Positions 9,455-19,982 of a stretch of 64,000 bases of DNA are shown in pieces; the stretch's first letter is position 1; every line of letters begins with the position of its first letter. The translations under genes and the position numbers were made by a program. Location of the stretch: the NCBI GenBank assembly GCA_022414725.1, contig CM039463.1:93659145-93723144 (forward strand), in the 5' to 3' direction. The stretch is from Microglena sp. YARC (taxonomy: Eukaryota > Chlorophyta > Chlorophyceae > Chlamydomonadales > Chlamydomonadaceae). The notes under the pieces were generated by a model, which was given only the letters and a program-made list of their open reading frames with translations, did no database searches and was not told the origin of the DNA.

Positions 9455-9800
9455 GTTACAGTCCAGGGGGTAGCCAATCAGGGACTTGCTGAAACTCAAA
9501 TAATCAAGCAGGTTCTTGATTATCCGGAGGGGCTATTAATAAGCACTAAATACCTGGTCCCCAGAAAATTGGAAGGATACGACCAGTGATTTTTTTTTCA
9601 AATCTGAAAGTGGGTTTCTTCTAGCTTCATGGTTTTAGGCCTCCTCCAGGGACAGCGTTTAAGTGCTTCCTGTAGCTTTTTGTAGCTTTTCAGGGCCATT
9701 GAGGGCATACAAAAAACTGTTTTTAATACCATTTATAGCGATAATTTCGCTAAAACGGGGTCAAAACTAGCGATCACTATATATAGAGGAAATACAAATC
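9455..9800. other. No recognisable gene
   Basis: Starts with a diverged copy of the TACAGTCCAGGGGTAGG repeat. After that it is AT-rich, with no coding signal I can support. Confidence 0.4.
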
Positions 9801-9807
9801 CCTGGAT

Positions 9808-11190
9808 ACGACGGAGAGCCTGAGATCAAGAACTTCTAGATAAGCAGCACATCACTTAAAGCTGAACGATGTGTCGGGTGGGTGGCTTTTTTCAATGTTA
9901 TTTACACATCCGCATGCGCAGAGTGGCGGTGTCCCATCCCTATAGCACACGTGTTATAGAACCTGAGATCAAGTACTACTAGATAAGCAGAACATCACGT
10001 ACCTGTGGCACCTGTCATCTTGTGCCGCTCTCAGCCAGGTGTGGTGATGTGGTGTGGTTCGCAAATTGCAATGATACGACAGAGGACCTGAGATCAAGTA
10101 CTACTAGATAAGCAGAACATCACGTACCTGAGGCACCTGTCTTCTTGTGCCGCTCTCAACCAGGTGTGGTGATGTGGTGTGGTATGTTGTGGTTCGCAAA
10201 TTGCAATGATACGACAGAGGACCTGAGATCAAGTACTACTAGATAAGCAGAACATCACGTACCTGTGGCACCTGTCTTCTTGTGCCGCTCTCAACCAGGT
10301 GTGATGATGTGGTGTGGTATGGTGTGGTTCGCAAATTGCAATGATACGACAGAGGACCTGAGATCAAGTACTACTAGATAAGCAGAACATCACGTACCTG
10401 TGGCACCTGTCTTCTTGTGCCGCTCTCAACCAGGTGTGGTGATGTGGTGTGGTATGGTGTGGTTCGCAAATTGCAATGATACGACAGAGGACCTGAGATC
10501 AAGTACTACTAGATAAGCAGAACATCACGTACCTGTGGCACCTGTCTTCTTGTGCCGCTCTCAACCAGGTGTGGTGATGTGGTGTGGTATGGTGTGGTTC
10601 GCAAATTGCAATGATACGACGGAGGACCTGAGATCAAGTACTACTAGATAAGCAGAACATCACGTACCTGTGGCACCTGTCTTCTTGTGCCGCTCTCAAC
10701 CAGGTGTGGTGATGTGGTGTGGTATGGTGTGGTTCGCAAATTGCAATGATACGACAGAGGACCTGAGATCAAGTACTACTAGATAAGCAGAACATCACGT
10801 ACCTGTGGCACCTGTCTTCTTGTGCCGCTCTCAACCAGGTGTGGTGATGTGGTGTGGTATGGTGTGGTTCGCAAATTGCAATGACACGACAGAGGACCTG
10901 AGATCAAGTACTACTAGATAAGCAGAACATCACGTACCTGTGGCACCTGTCTTCTTGTGCCGCTCTCAACCAGGTGTGGTGATGTGGTGTGGTATGGTGC
11001 GGTTCGCAAATTGCAGAGATACGACAGAGGACCTGAGATCAAGTACTACTAGATAAGCAGAACATCACGTACCTGTGGCACCTGTCTTCTTGTGCCGCTC
11101 TCAACCAGGTGTGGTGATGTGGTGTGGTATGGTGCTGTTCGCAAATTGCAGAGATACGACAGAGGACCTGAGATCAAGTACTACTAGCTA
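9808..11190 (+). repeat. 135-bp satellite, about nine full copies
   Basis: ACCTGAGATCAAGTACTACT marks unit starts at 9961, 10086, 10221, 10356, 10491, 10626, 10761, 10896, 11031 and 11166. The period is 135 bp (the first is 125), with near identity between copies. A diverged unit begins near 9812. Each unit includes CACGTACCTG, CTTGTGCCGCTCTCAACCAG and a GTGTGGTATGGTGTGGTTCG stretch. Stop codons occur in all frames, so it is non-coding. Confidence 0.95.
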
Positions 11191-11279
11191 ATTGAAGTTT
11201 GAATAGGTATCTGTGTATGTTGTTACGCTCCTGTGATAGCCAACTGGGCTTAAGGAACTTATGAATCTTTACGAGCACC

Positions 11280-11478
11280 ACTGTTTTTCATTTCAGCTAC
11301 GAGCAGCAGCTGCTAGGTAGCTCCCCTGGCTGGCTAATCAGCCAAACCTAAAGTAACCTAGTGCACCTTGAAGCTGTCGTTATCAGCTTTCTAGCGGTGC
11401 TGAATTGTTGAGGCTTAGCCCAGAGGCTGGCTCAGGAAGCTGCCTAGAAGCTGCTGCTAGTAGCCGAAGAGAAGAGCA
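11280..11478. mobile_element. Foldback MITE copy
   Basis: The arms TTTCAGCTACGAGCAGCAGC and AGCTGCTGCTAGTAGCCGAA are inverted. A left-arm fragment of the same family lies at 11545-11610. Confidence 0.7.
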
Positions 11479-11635
11479 GTGATGGGCACCTGTATATAAA
11501 GGGAGACATGGGTGCATATCCTCAGGATAGCTCGCTCCCAGCAGCATAGTTTTTCTTTTCAGCTACGAGCAGCAGCTGCTAGGCATCTCCCCCCAAAACG
11601 AGTGAATCTTGGAGTGCACATGACAGTTACATACA

Positions 11636-11770
11636 TTGAAGTATCAACTTGCACGCAAGACCGGGCAGTGCAACAAGCAGAATGCACTAGGCAGGTATGC
11701 GCTCAAGGTGCTCATATCAATGAGGCATGGTTGGGCTGTCTGCAGGCGCAGGGCACCGTTTCACCAGCAG
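11636..11770. repeat. GCAGTGCAACAAGCAG dispersed repeat
   Basis: GGGCAGTGCAACAAGCAGAA, AAGGTGCTCATATCAATGAG and TGTCTGCAG also occur at 45495-45595, and in reverse at 45015-45115. The function is unknown. Confidence 0.5.
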
Positions 11771-11814
11771 ACAGTTGCATACATATGTGTTGTATTTCTC
11801 TACTATACCATTCA

Positions 11815-12012
11815 TAGCTTTCATTTTCAGCTAGGAGCAATAGCTGCTAGGCAGCTCTCCCAACTGGCGATTCAGCGAAGCAGAACGCAACATAGTGCAC
11901 CTTGAAGCTGACACAATCTGCTGCCCATAACTGCTAAGATATTTGGGTGTAGCTCAGTAGCTGGCTCAGGGAGCTGCCTGGAAGCTGCTGCTCGTAGCTG
12001 AAAAGAAAAGCT
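11815..12012. mobile_element. Foldback MITE copy
   Basis: The arms CAGCTAGGAGCAATAGCTGC and GAAGCTGCTGCTCGTAGCTG are inverted, each next to a TTTTC/GAAAA end. Confidence 0.7.
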
Positions 12013-12089
12013 ATGATACCATTACAAGGTTGCATACTTTTTGCAGTTGTCTACAATATTGTTGTTTACAAGGTTGAACACATTTCCTC

Positions 12090-12292
12090 GTAGCTTTTCT
12101 TTTTGTCTGCGACCAGCAGCTTCTATGCAGCTTCGCTGGGCGCTGGCTGGCTGTCCAGCCAAACCCTCAAAACTGAGTTCATGTGAAAGCCGACATAATC
12201 AGCTTTCCAGTCATGTTGAAAGAGAAAGGATCTTGGGGCTGAGCCCAGTGGCAGGCCCAAGGAGCTGCCGAGAAAAGCTGAAAAGAAACCTC
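12090..12292. mobile_element. Foldback MITE copy, start of a compound repeat
   Basis: TCTGCGACCAGCAGCTTCTA is the left arm, and the right end is GCCGAGAAAAGCTGAAAAG. It is highly similar to 31364-31556 and is followed in both places by the same TCCAGGAGTAGGC repeat, so a segment of about 600 bp is duplicated. Confidence 0.75.
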
Positions 12293-12309
12293 TGCATTAA
12301 CTTGCATGT

Positions 12310-12705
12310 GCATTTGTTGTTCCAGTCCAGGAGTAGGCAAGATATACTAAAAGGACTTGCCCAACCATGACAGGAGGGACTAAAACGAAAAAAAACCTGA
12401 AGAATTGAAACCCAAACAATCACTTTACTGACGGAACGCCGGAGTTCGTGCTACAGTTATAATTAACTTGCGTGTAAATGACTTGGTTCATCCATTGCGG
12501 TTGATAGGCCAGTTGTGCAACTAGCCGCAGACTTATAATTTGTATCTGTTATTCGTGTTCGTGTATCCTCTGACGCGTAGCACGATATGCTTTGGTTTCT
12601 TTGAAGAACGATCCACTGGATATACCAGATGAGTAATCTTGATTTTGTTGCTGAGACGACGAGGGGCCAAATTGCTGGTTGGAGCTATGTAACCAAGCTG
12701 CAATT
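12310..12705. repeat. TCCAGGAGTAGGC dispersed repeat
   Basis: Runs from CCAGTCCAGGAGTAGGCAAG through GACTTGCCCAACC... and TTACTGACGG..., ending with GACGACGAGGGGCCAAATTG. Nearly the same stretch lies at 31583-31990. Shorter copies occur at 13288-13640, 14640-14765 (reverse), 45150-45190 and 61610-61735 (reverse). Confidence 0.7.
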
Positions 12706-13069
12706 TATGTCTGCTGTCACGCACACAGAAAGGGCACTAACTATTTTTCGAACAATTGGCCAGATATGTATCACTGATTCCTCTATGCTTCAGGTTTGTG
12801 TTGGGACTCAGGTGTTATTGTCCGATATACATCGGACACCGAGTCGGCATAATGCATACCGGTGCCTGGTCCCTCCAGGTCCCGAGTTGCCTGCCACTAG
12901 GCCACAGGCTAGCTGTGGCCTACACGGGTCTGCAGGATCTTCCTGCAGACTCCCGTCTTCGATATAAGCGCACTCGTTGCGTGTATCTTCCTTCTACTTC
13001 AGTCTTCACTGTGTAACAACTCTAACATTGAAATCAGGAGACCAATGAGTTTCGTGTAAGGTACTGCAC

Positions 13070-13256
13070 CAGGGTAATTCAAAGCGCGCGCTTTTGAGCG
13101 CTGACTTTTTGAACCCCTTTGCGCTTTAAGCGCAGTTTTTTGCAACCCCCTGTGGGCGCAGCAAGCAATTTTTGCGCTTTTTGCACTACAAAGCGCAGTT
13201 TTTTTGTTTTCAAGTGCGCTAAAGCGCTGGCCAATTTGGCCATTTGAAGTACCCTG
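13070..13256 (-). mobile_element. hAT-type MITE, CAGGGTA termini (copy 1)
   Basis: The 187-bp element runs from CAGGGTAATTCAAAGCGC to GCCATTTGAAGTACCCTG. The flanking 8-mers TACTGCAC (13062-13069) and TAATGCAC (13257-13264) match at 7 of 8 positions. The interior is built of AAAGCGC/GCGCTTT words. It contains no coding sequence. Confidence 0.85.
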
Positions 13257-13287
13257 TAATGCACCAGTATGTGTATGTATGTTACAT

Positions 13288-13640
13288 TCCAGGGGTAGGC
13301 AAAATAGGCTAAAGGAACTTGCCCGACCGTGATAGGAAGGGCTTAAAAATAAAAAGCACTAATGAACTGAACCCCCTACAATCGTTTTATTGACGGGGGC
13401 CCTAGCTTCGTGCTACAGTGATCACTTAATTTTGCAATATAACCAGTGGCCCAGTGCCTTTAAGTAGCACCATGGTTCTCCTATTACATGGCAGCCGTTG
13501 GAGTGCTACCTACAGGATTTTCGACCCCAAAAAGAAAACCTCAAAGGCTGTAACACAGCACCCTCAATACTTTAACTTAGTTAGATGGCTCCATCCAGCA
13601 ATTTGGCAGCTCACTTCCTTCGGCAGTAACACATATTATA
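13288..13640. repeat. TCCAGGGGTAGGC dispersed repeat copy
   Basis: TTCCAGGGGTAGGCAAAATA, then CTTGCCCGACCGTGATAGG and ATCGTTTTATTGACGG, as at 12310-12705. It ends near a CAGCAATTTGGCAGCTC block that recurs at 13725. Confidence 0.6.
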
Positions 13641-13758
13641 CTTGTAGGCAGGATTAAAAAAAGTTACCCCTCCACCATGCTACACCAACGCAGCACCCTC
13701 AATACTTAGATGGCTCCATTCAGCAATTTGGCAGCTCGTTGCCTTCGGCAGTTTGCCA

Positions 13759-13952
13759 CAGGGTACTTCCATTAACCAAATTGGCCAGCGCTTCAGCACA
13801 CTTGAAAGAAAAAAAACTGCGCTTTTTAGTGCAAAAAGCGCAAAATTGCTAGCTGCGCCCACAGGGGGTTGAAAAAAACTGCACAAAACGCGCAGTGGGG
13901 CTCAAAAAGGCAGCGCGCCAGCGCGCAAAAGCGCGCGCTTGGAAGTACCCTG
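13759..13952 (+). mobile_element. hAT-type MITE, CAGGGTA termini (copy 2)
   Basis: The 194-bp element runs from CAGGGTACTTCCATTAACC to CGCGCTTGGAAGTACCCTG, opposite in orientation to 13070-13256. The flanks GTTTGCCA and GTACACCA agree at 5 of 8 positions, which suggests an older insertion. Confidence 0.8.
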
Positions 13953-14041
13953 GTACACCAGTAACACATATTATAATTGTATGCAGGGTTTATAAAAAGG
14001 AGCCCCTACCCCGCCCATGCCTAAAAACCTATAGAGGGCTG

Positions 14042-14502
14042 ACCCCCCCCCCCCCCCCACCACCACCACCACCACCACCACCACCACCACACACACACAC
14101 ACACACACACAAACACGGTTTGTGTGATACCGGAAGTCAAAATGCAGTTCTGCACCCCCCTTTGGGTTGCCCAATTACTGTACCTATCGATACACCCACC
14201 CATATCCACCCATTCACCCACTCATACCCACCCATGCACACACCCATACCCATGCATGCCACCCATACCCACCCACCCACCCACACTCACTGTCACACAT
14301 ACCCATCCACACTCACCCATCCATACCACCCATGCTCACCCATTCACCCACTCATCCATACCCTTCCATACCACCCATACTCACCCATCCACACCACCCA
14401 TTCATCCATTCACCCACCCCTACACACCCATACATACCCCCAGCCCCCCCCCCCCCCACCCCCACCCACCCACCCACCCACCCCACACACACACACACCA
14501 GG
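14042..14502. repeat. Poly-C/ACC/AC and CCCAT-CCAC low-complexity tract
   Basis: A run of C, (ACC)n and (AC)n, then a long degenerate CACCCATACCCACC tract. The Pro/His/Thr-rich open frames over it are compositional artefacts. Confidence 0.9.
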
Positions 14503-14599
14503 TCTTACGCGGTGCCAATGAACTGCCCTTGTCAACACAAACTCGATGGTGGTCTCAGAATGTCATTCGAGGTCTGAGTATAATGATAGCAAAAAAGCT

Positions 14600-15045
14600 G
14601 AGGAGTGCTGCGAACGCAGGGCCCTCGACAGTAAATCGATTGTTGAGGGCTCAGTTTGTCAGTGTTGTTTTCGATTTAGCCTCTTCCGATTTCATGTTGG
14701 GGCAAGTCCCTTCAGCCTATTTGGCTACCCCTGGACTGTAACAACATACATACACATACAAGTACTACTTTAGCCACAGGGTACTGATGTACTCACTAAG
14801 TCTTTCTACATACCTGGTTCATCAAGTGATTCTTTCAATTAACCACTTCTGGGGACGACTCTAGAGATGATCTTGATTGTTCGAGCCTTCGAGGCTGACC
14901 TTGAACTTGGCTGCATGGCCAGCCAGCTCCAGCCACTCAGCCAGCTTGCACTTCAACTTGAGCTCGGTTACATGGCTCCAACTAGCAATTTGGCCGCTCG
15001 CCGTCTTCAACAGCAGCAACAGCAATACAGATCAAAGCATGTCAT
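14600..15045 (-). repeat. TCCAGGGGTAGGC repeat (reverse) plus GCAATTTGGC block
   Basis: GGGCAAGTCCCTTCAGCC and GGCTACCCCTGGACTGTAAC are the reverse of the dispersed repeat start. From 14960 a block TGGCTCCAACTAGCAATTTG plus GCCGCTCGCCGTCTTCAAC follows, which recurs near 60664-60700 and, in reverse, at 12635 and 31930. Confidence 0.55.
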
Positions 15046-15270
15046 CAAAGTATACTTGATCCACTCTCTTTATACATAAACAAAGTCAACTTCAGTAAGA
15101 GTAACTTCAGTGGTACATGGGGTTTTGCCGGATTTTCTAGGATTAGGAAGCGGGACCTCAAAAATTGCTATGGTGTGACGATATTTCCGCGACTCTGCAG
15201 AGATGGGCTGGGCTATTAGGGATTGGGTTTGGGTTTGGTCTGTCGGGACTCGGGAGGCTATAAAGCGTTA

Positions 15271-15890
15271 CAGCTTGTTTCCAACCAGTTGGAGGTCCGG
15301 TTAAGGATTGTGTTTCGGAGGGTTTAGACTCGACCTCTAACCGGACCCTTAACTGGTTGGAAACATTCCACCAGTTAAGCAGTCTTTTGCATCTGGCCAG
15401 GTCATCTCAAAATGGATCAACGTGTCAAATGCGCAGCGCAGCACTTCCTCGCTATCCAGACGCTGATTTCAGCGTTTATCCCGCTCCTTGCCAGATCTAG
15501 AACACGCATCTGCGCCTGCCCCTTAGGAAGATCAGTCGAAAATTGCGTGGCAGGGACGGTGCCCTGCTGCTGCGAATCCATCTTGATGAAACCGTGCGAT
15601 CAATGATGAGTGTCCGAAAAAGAAAGAAAGGATGCGGCACTCCAAAGCAGCATGATTTTTAAGAGGCGCGCGCCAATTTCGTGACGTCACCAGATCTAAT
15701 GCAACAACCGAATTTAACCGCCCCTTAACTTTCTTCAACGGCGGGGGGGGTGCGCCGTTGCACTAACCGGGGCAGTTGGTCTTTAACCGGACCTCAACCT
15801 TTTGTGTTTCCGACCAAACACCGGTTAGCGCCGAAAATAACGAATTTAACCGCCGCTAAACCGGACCTCCAACTGGTTGGTAACAAGCTG
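15271..15890. mobile_element. PIF/Harbinger-like MITE with TTA target duplication
   Basis: The 620-bp element starts CAGCTTGTTTCCAACCAGTT plus GGAGGTCCGGTT and ends with the near-perfect inverted copy ACCGGACCTCCAACTGGTTG plus GTAACAAGCTG. TTA flanks both sides (15268-15270 and 15891-15893). Long TIRs with a 3-bp TWA duplication are typical of the PIF/Harbinger superfamily. A second inverted copy of the TIR (AACCGGACCCTTAACTGGTTGG) lies internally at about 15339-15362, making a terminal hairpin. No transposase is encoded. Confidence 0.85.
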
Positions 15891-15973
15891 TTAGTCCCGC
15901 GACTCAGGAAGAAAAATGAAGATTCGGGGGGCATGCCCAGTACGAGATCAACCCACCAACGCCAGCGCCGCGG

Positions 15974-16021
15974 ACCTTGACTTCCTCTTGACTTCCTCTT
16001 GACTTCCTCTTGACTTCCTCT
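15974..16021. repeat. 11-bp tandem repeat TTGACTTCCTC, four copies
   Basis: Four exact units directly in tandem. Confidence 0.9.
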
Positions 16022-16054
16022 AGTTACTCGGGGGGGCAGCGACTCGTGACTCAA

Positions 16055-17617
16055 CAGGAGAATATATCCGCTCCTCGAAATCTACCTCGAGGTAATGTTG
16101 TGCCTCGAAATCCCCCTCCCGGCCACAGCTAGCCGAGCAGCGCACAAATACTCACGCGTGCAGTCGTGTGCTCCTACCGCATTGGACTTCCTCGCAAAAA
16201 ACGCACCATCTCCTTCTCCCCCTGTGACGACTTAGCTTGCAGCGAATTATGAGGGAATGAGGGAAGGAAGGAAATGTACCTCTCTATTGCCCGGCCTAGA
16301 TGCTTAAGCTCGAGCATAAGTATCGTTACGTTTAAGATTAACCCGTTAATTCGTATTCATCTTCGTAGGTATTCGAACCTATTGAAGGACGTGCGTAGGG
16401 CGCGGACGTGTCGAACGGTTTGAACCGTTAAGGTAGTTCCCCTTCCTCGGGGAAAGTCATCGCCACCTCGAGGTAGCGCAAGGGACGGATATTTATCCGT
16501 CACACTCCCATTCCCAGATTGCATTAATTAGTCTGATCTGTTGCGCACCCTATTTGCAACAGTCTCCCTCATCCGCCAAAACATACTGGTCGAACCCACT
16601 GCACGACCTCCTCGACCCGTAGCGTCAAGAGAGACCCGTGAACAAGATTTGTGTATTCCACTAGTCTCCGTCTCCCTCAGAACATCATCCGCCCAACCAT
16701 AACGGAGCAATCGTCCCCATTGCATCGACGAGTCTGATCTGCTAACCACCCTACTATCGAAGTTCCATGTTATCCATGAAGCCCGCTGGTATCCATGCAG
16801 CCGTTGCCAGCTTGCCTGCTTCACATCCGCTGGTACGCCACTACGCCACTACTAGAGCTGGCATCCTGCGATTGTCCATGGATTCGCCACTTCCAGGTGG
16901 GTGATGGGTGGTCGACTGTGGTTTATTTTCGAATTTCCGCGCCCGATTTCCGCTCCGGCGGTACGCCCGGGTACGCCCCCGGGTACGCCCGAAGTATTCA
17001 ACCTGGGCCGACCTGGCCCCCGACCCGTGGCGCGGAGAGGGGCAGTAAATAAGTAAAAATAAGTAAATAACACGCTTGTGATCCGCTTGTGATCCGCTTG
17101 TGATTCCGTCATGCACGTGGTACGTGCGTACTAAGTACCCAGCAAGTCGGGAGTTTGGTGCAGTGCAGGGTTGTTGCTTAGCATCTGTGAGTAAAATAAT
17201 GCCTTGCCTTGAGCTGTGTGGTGTTTCAGGCCCTAGAAGCACACAACATTAATTGCTCCTCTAAATGACCAAATAAACTAGGTGTGGCATCGTAAACTTG
17301 AAGAAACTAGATTGACCGCCCGTATATATACTGTAAGCAACACGGTGTTGCCAACACCGCTCTTCAAAATGTGCAACTAAACCAGATATTGCAAAAAGGA
17401 AGAAATAAATTCTTATCAGCATGTATGTCGTATTAGGAAGTTTAGAAAGTCGGGAGCTTTTCGGTTCTCACGGTGGCCGTCAACCGTATGAAACGTGACT
17501 GGTTCTAGCCTCGTTGCCAACTCGAGCAAGGTGAGCTTACGAACCGGTGTTGATAACACCACGTCCTTAGTAGGGTCAACTGTCCCTGGCAGTGTGACTT
17601 ACTTGGATGTTCGAATT
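16055..17617. other. Unassigned intergenic DNA
   Basis: No supportable gene. Small items: GGTACGCCCGGGTACGCCCC-type repeats at 16960-16990 and three GATCCGCTTGT units at 17080-17103. The part at 17455-17617 might be the 3' UTR of another retroelement, because it precedes a TTTTCAA-repeat tail at 17618-17654. Confidence 0.4.
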
Positions 17618-17654
17618 TTCAATCTTTTGAATTTTCAATTTTCAATTTTTTTTA
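17618..17654 (+). repeat. AATTTTC-type tail just upstream of the retrotransposon
   Basis: GAATTTTCAATCTTTTGAAT continuing into TTTTCAATTTTC. It resembles the AATTTC repeats that end the retrotransposon at 26950-26970, and it follows GGATGT in both places. It may be the 3' tail of a related, older insertion. Confidence 0.4.
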
Positions 17655-17863
17655 GAAAGTTAAACGGTTAAAATACCTTCGATGATCTATGAACAACCCG
17701 TCACATCCTGGCGCGATCTATCATAGCATCAACCTTGGAGTGTGTTGTTCGATCGTTGCCTAGAAATGTTCCATCAAGCAGAATCCATTGCGGAAATTAT
17801 GAAACCAGTTTCTGCAACCATGCTGAGATTATCATCACTATCCATTCAGATCGAGCCGAAAGG

Positions 17864-19807
17864 ATGACGCTTGTCAACTTGCAAGAAACCGGCCTGGCCG
17901 CTTCGCCTTGCAGAAGGCTCCACACTCCCCCAAATTGGGGCCAATCCAGTACCGGCACATCCATAGTTCCTGTGTCCACCTGTAGAGGAGGAGACCAACC
18001 CCCTCTCCCCCTCCCTCTTCTCCCCTCCCAACCCCACCTCCCATACTGGGAACCCCAAGCATATAATTTCTGCCAGTCCCACGCCATAAATACCTACCTA
18101 GGAGGTCCGTACATAGAACCCCTAGCTATCCTCGCATACGCTGATCACCTCCACACCAGCCGCCGTAGAATTAGGGACGAGCACTACACAACTGGACACG
18201 GCCAGGGCAACTTCTCAGTCCCCCTGCTTAGCTCCTTCCTGCATCTACACCACCCCATTGTGGGCATCCTCACCCCGTTGTATAACCCCCCTTACACCCC
18301 TGCTCAGCTTCCCCTTCCTAACCATGGACACCGGGAGACATACCCCAAGGGCATCATGCCGGGCAGCACAAAGGAACAGATATTAGAGCGCCTCCACCCC
18401 CACCAGGCATGCATACTCAACTTCAGCACGGTATTTGGCCATGCAGCCACAATCAAACACTTCCAGGGTGAGTGGTACTTGATAGACTCTCTCAAACACC
18501 AACCCATTCTCCTGAACACCCCTCGTAAATGGGCGAGCATCCAGGGCCACACCTATACACTACAACCAGGACAACCCAATGAAGCATGGCTAGATCACAA
18601 CCCCATCAACCCTATGGAGGAGGACCTCCCGGAGGACCCCATGGAGGAGGACCAAGCCACCACCCCCACCCCCGCCGTACAAACAACCCAGACCACCCAC
18701 CGCACCAATCTCCCATATTGGGAACCCCAAATCGACTCCAACTGCCAAATACACTCCATCAACATTTACCTGGGGTACAAAGCTCTTGATCTTGACGAAA
18801 TCCTAGACTTTTCGGTAAAATTAGACACTCATGTGCGCAAATATACGTGCCAACAATGGACCCTAGAAGGGCACTATGACAGTCTCACTGGTAACTATTC
18901 TAGCAATCTTATTAATTTCTACCTTTCTTCCAACAAATCTCACCTTGGCCTCCTTACTAAGCACACCAACCCAAGATACATTCCCCACCATATTAGCCCC
19001 CATACAGAAATCGCATGGACTTCACTGACCTACTCTGAAGGTATCATGCTGGGCAGCTCACAGATGCAGATCCTACAACGCATCCCTACCAACTGCTCTT
19101 GCTTCCTCCTACATTATCACTCTGGATATGGACATGCTAAGGCCATTAAGCAACTGGACGGTGAGTGGTGGGATATGAACTCTGAAGGCCCCTATCCCCT
19201 GAAGCCTCCTGACTGGCAACATCTTCAAGGGCACATTTATACCCTTACAGACACATCTGGACTACCATGCCCTCAACTTTTCCAGCCTGAAATTTACTAT
19301 GAACCAAACAACCCAACTCAAACTATCATTATAGACCTACCTACCACTCTTACTCACAATGCTACCGACTCCTCAGACCAGATAGTTCTTACAGACCAGA
19401 TGGATCTTACAGACTCCTCACAACTTCAACAACTTCTCTCAAACCTTCCACACCCTACAGATCACATTCACCCTGCAGATCCTACAGAGCCCCCAGCTCC
19501 TACAGAAACTGTAGACCTTGTCTCTGATGATGAGGAGCCTCCCAAATCTAAGAAACCTAAAAGAACCTCTACCCGTTGCAACCCCACTTCCCTCCACTCA
19601 AACTCTACACATAAATCACCGACCACCAAAAAAACACCCAGGGATACAACTCAACCTCCCAAGACTAACCTTCCTATCCCTACTAGACCTGCCATACCCG
19701 ACAGCAACAAGATGCGCCAGAGCAGGATCTTTGGAGCAGAACCTCCTACCAAGAAACCTACTCCCCCCAGACTCACCACAAAAACCCCTTCCAACGAAAA
19801 GAATTAA
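17864..19807 (+). CDS. Retrotransposon ORF1: tandem Josephin-like peptidases
   Basis: The first in-frame ATG is at 17864; the frame is open from about 17735. Two homologous domains each begin LPYWEPQ. Domain 1 has NFCQSHAIN (Cys70), FGHAATIK (His193) and GEWYLIDS (Asp208). Domain 2 has SNCQIHSIN (Cys294), YGHAKAIK (His424) and GEWWDMNS (Asn439). The Cys-Gln-x-His-x-x-Asn helix followed by His and Asp/Asn strands fits the Josephin/ataxin-3 papain-like fold. Both triads look intact. The C-terminal 130 residues are Pro/Thr/Lys-rich (KSKKPKRTSTR) and may bind RNA. The role could be deubiquitination or polyprotein processing; both are inference. The frame overlaps the next one near 19.74-19.81 kb. 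Confidence 0.75.
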   Translation: MTLVNLQETGLAASPCRRLHTPPNWGQSSTGTSIVPVSTCRGGDQPPLPLPLLPSQPHLPYWEPQAYNFCQSHAINTYLGGPYIEPLAILAYADHLHTSRRRIRDEHYTTGHGQGNFSVPLLSSFLHLHHPIVGILTPLYNPPYTPAQLPLPNHGHRETYPKGIMPGSTKEQILERLHPHQACILNFSTVFGHAATIKHFQGEWYLIDSLKHQPILLNTPRKWASIQGHTYTLQPGQPNEAWLDHNPINPMEEDLPEDPMEEDQATTPTPAVQTTQTTHRTNLPYWEPQIDSNCQIHSINIYLGYKALDLDEILDFSVKLDTHVRKYTCQQWTLEGHYDSLTGNYSSNLINFYLSSNKSHLGLLTKHTNPRYIPHHISPHTEIAWTSLTYSEGIMLGSSQMQILQRIPTNCSCFLLHYHSGYGHAKAIKQLDGEWWDMNSEGPYPLKPPDWQHLQGHIYTLTDTSGLPCPQLFQPEIYYEPNNPTQTIIIDLPTTLTHNATDSSDQIVLTDQMDLTDSSQLQQLLSNLPHPTDHIHPADPTEPPAPTETVDLVSDDEEPPKSKKPKRTSTRCNPTSLHSNSTHKSPTTKKTPRDTTQPPKTNLPIPTRPAIPDSNKMRQSRIFGAEPPTKKPTPPRLTTKTPSNEKN

Positions 19808-19982
19808 AATAACCCACACTACCTCATATCCTGTTCAACAGCAGCAAACTGCACTCTATCTCACTAACATTATCACTTCCAACTGCCGAGGCATCTTCTC
19901 ATCCTGGGAAACACTCTACGACCATATTCGAACTAATGAGCCAGACATTGCTATTCTCACCGAAACAAAAACTCACCTCTAA
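19518..19982 (+). CDS. APE endonuclease domain, N-terminal segment
   Basis: The useful part is about 19840-19982. It reads NIITSNCRGIFSSWETLYDH and then EPDIAILTETKTHL. These are the first strand and the catalytic Glu (TETK) motif of the exonuclease-endonuclease-phosphatase fold used by APE-class LINEs to nick target DNA. It lies in a different frame from ORF1. It stops at 19982, but the domain continues in the next frame, so an indel near 19.975 kb is likely. The upstream part of this frame is out of phase with ORF1 coding sequence and probably not translated. Confidence 0.7.
   Translation: MSLMMRSLPNLRNLKEPLPVATPLPSTQTLHINHRPPKKHPGIQLNLPRLTFLSLLDLPYPTATRCARAGSLEQNLLPRNLLPPDSPQKPLPTKRIKITHTTSYPVQQQQTALYLTNIITSNCRGIFSSWETLYDHIRTNEPDIAILTETKTHL

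Noticed and set aside
9961..11190. CRISPR-like regularly spaced repeat
   Set aside because: The whole 135-bp unit is conserved with no variable spacers, and the genome is eukaryotic; it is a satellite.
13895..14741. Pro/His/Thr-rich open frames
   Set aside because: They span a poly-C/ACC/CCCAT low-complexity tract and change register with it.
19740..19982. Programmed ribosomal frameshift between ORF1 and the APE domain
   Set aside because: No clear slippery heptamer with a downstream structure is visible, and four further frame changes in the element make indels the simpler reading.
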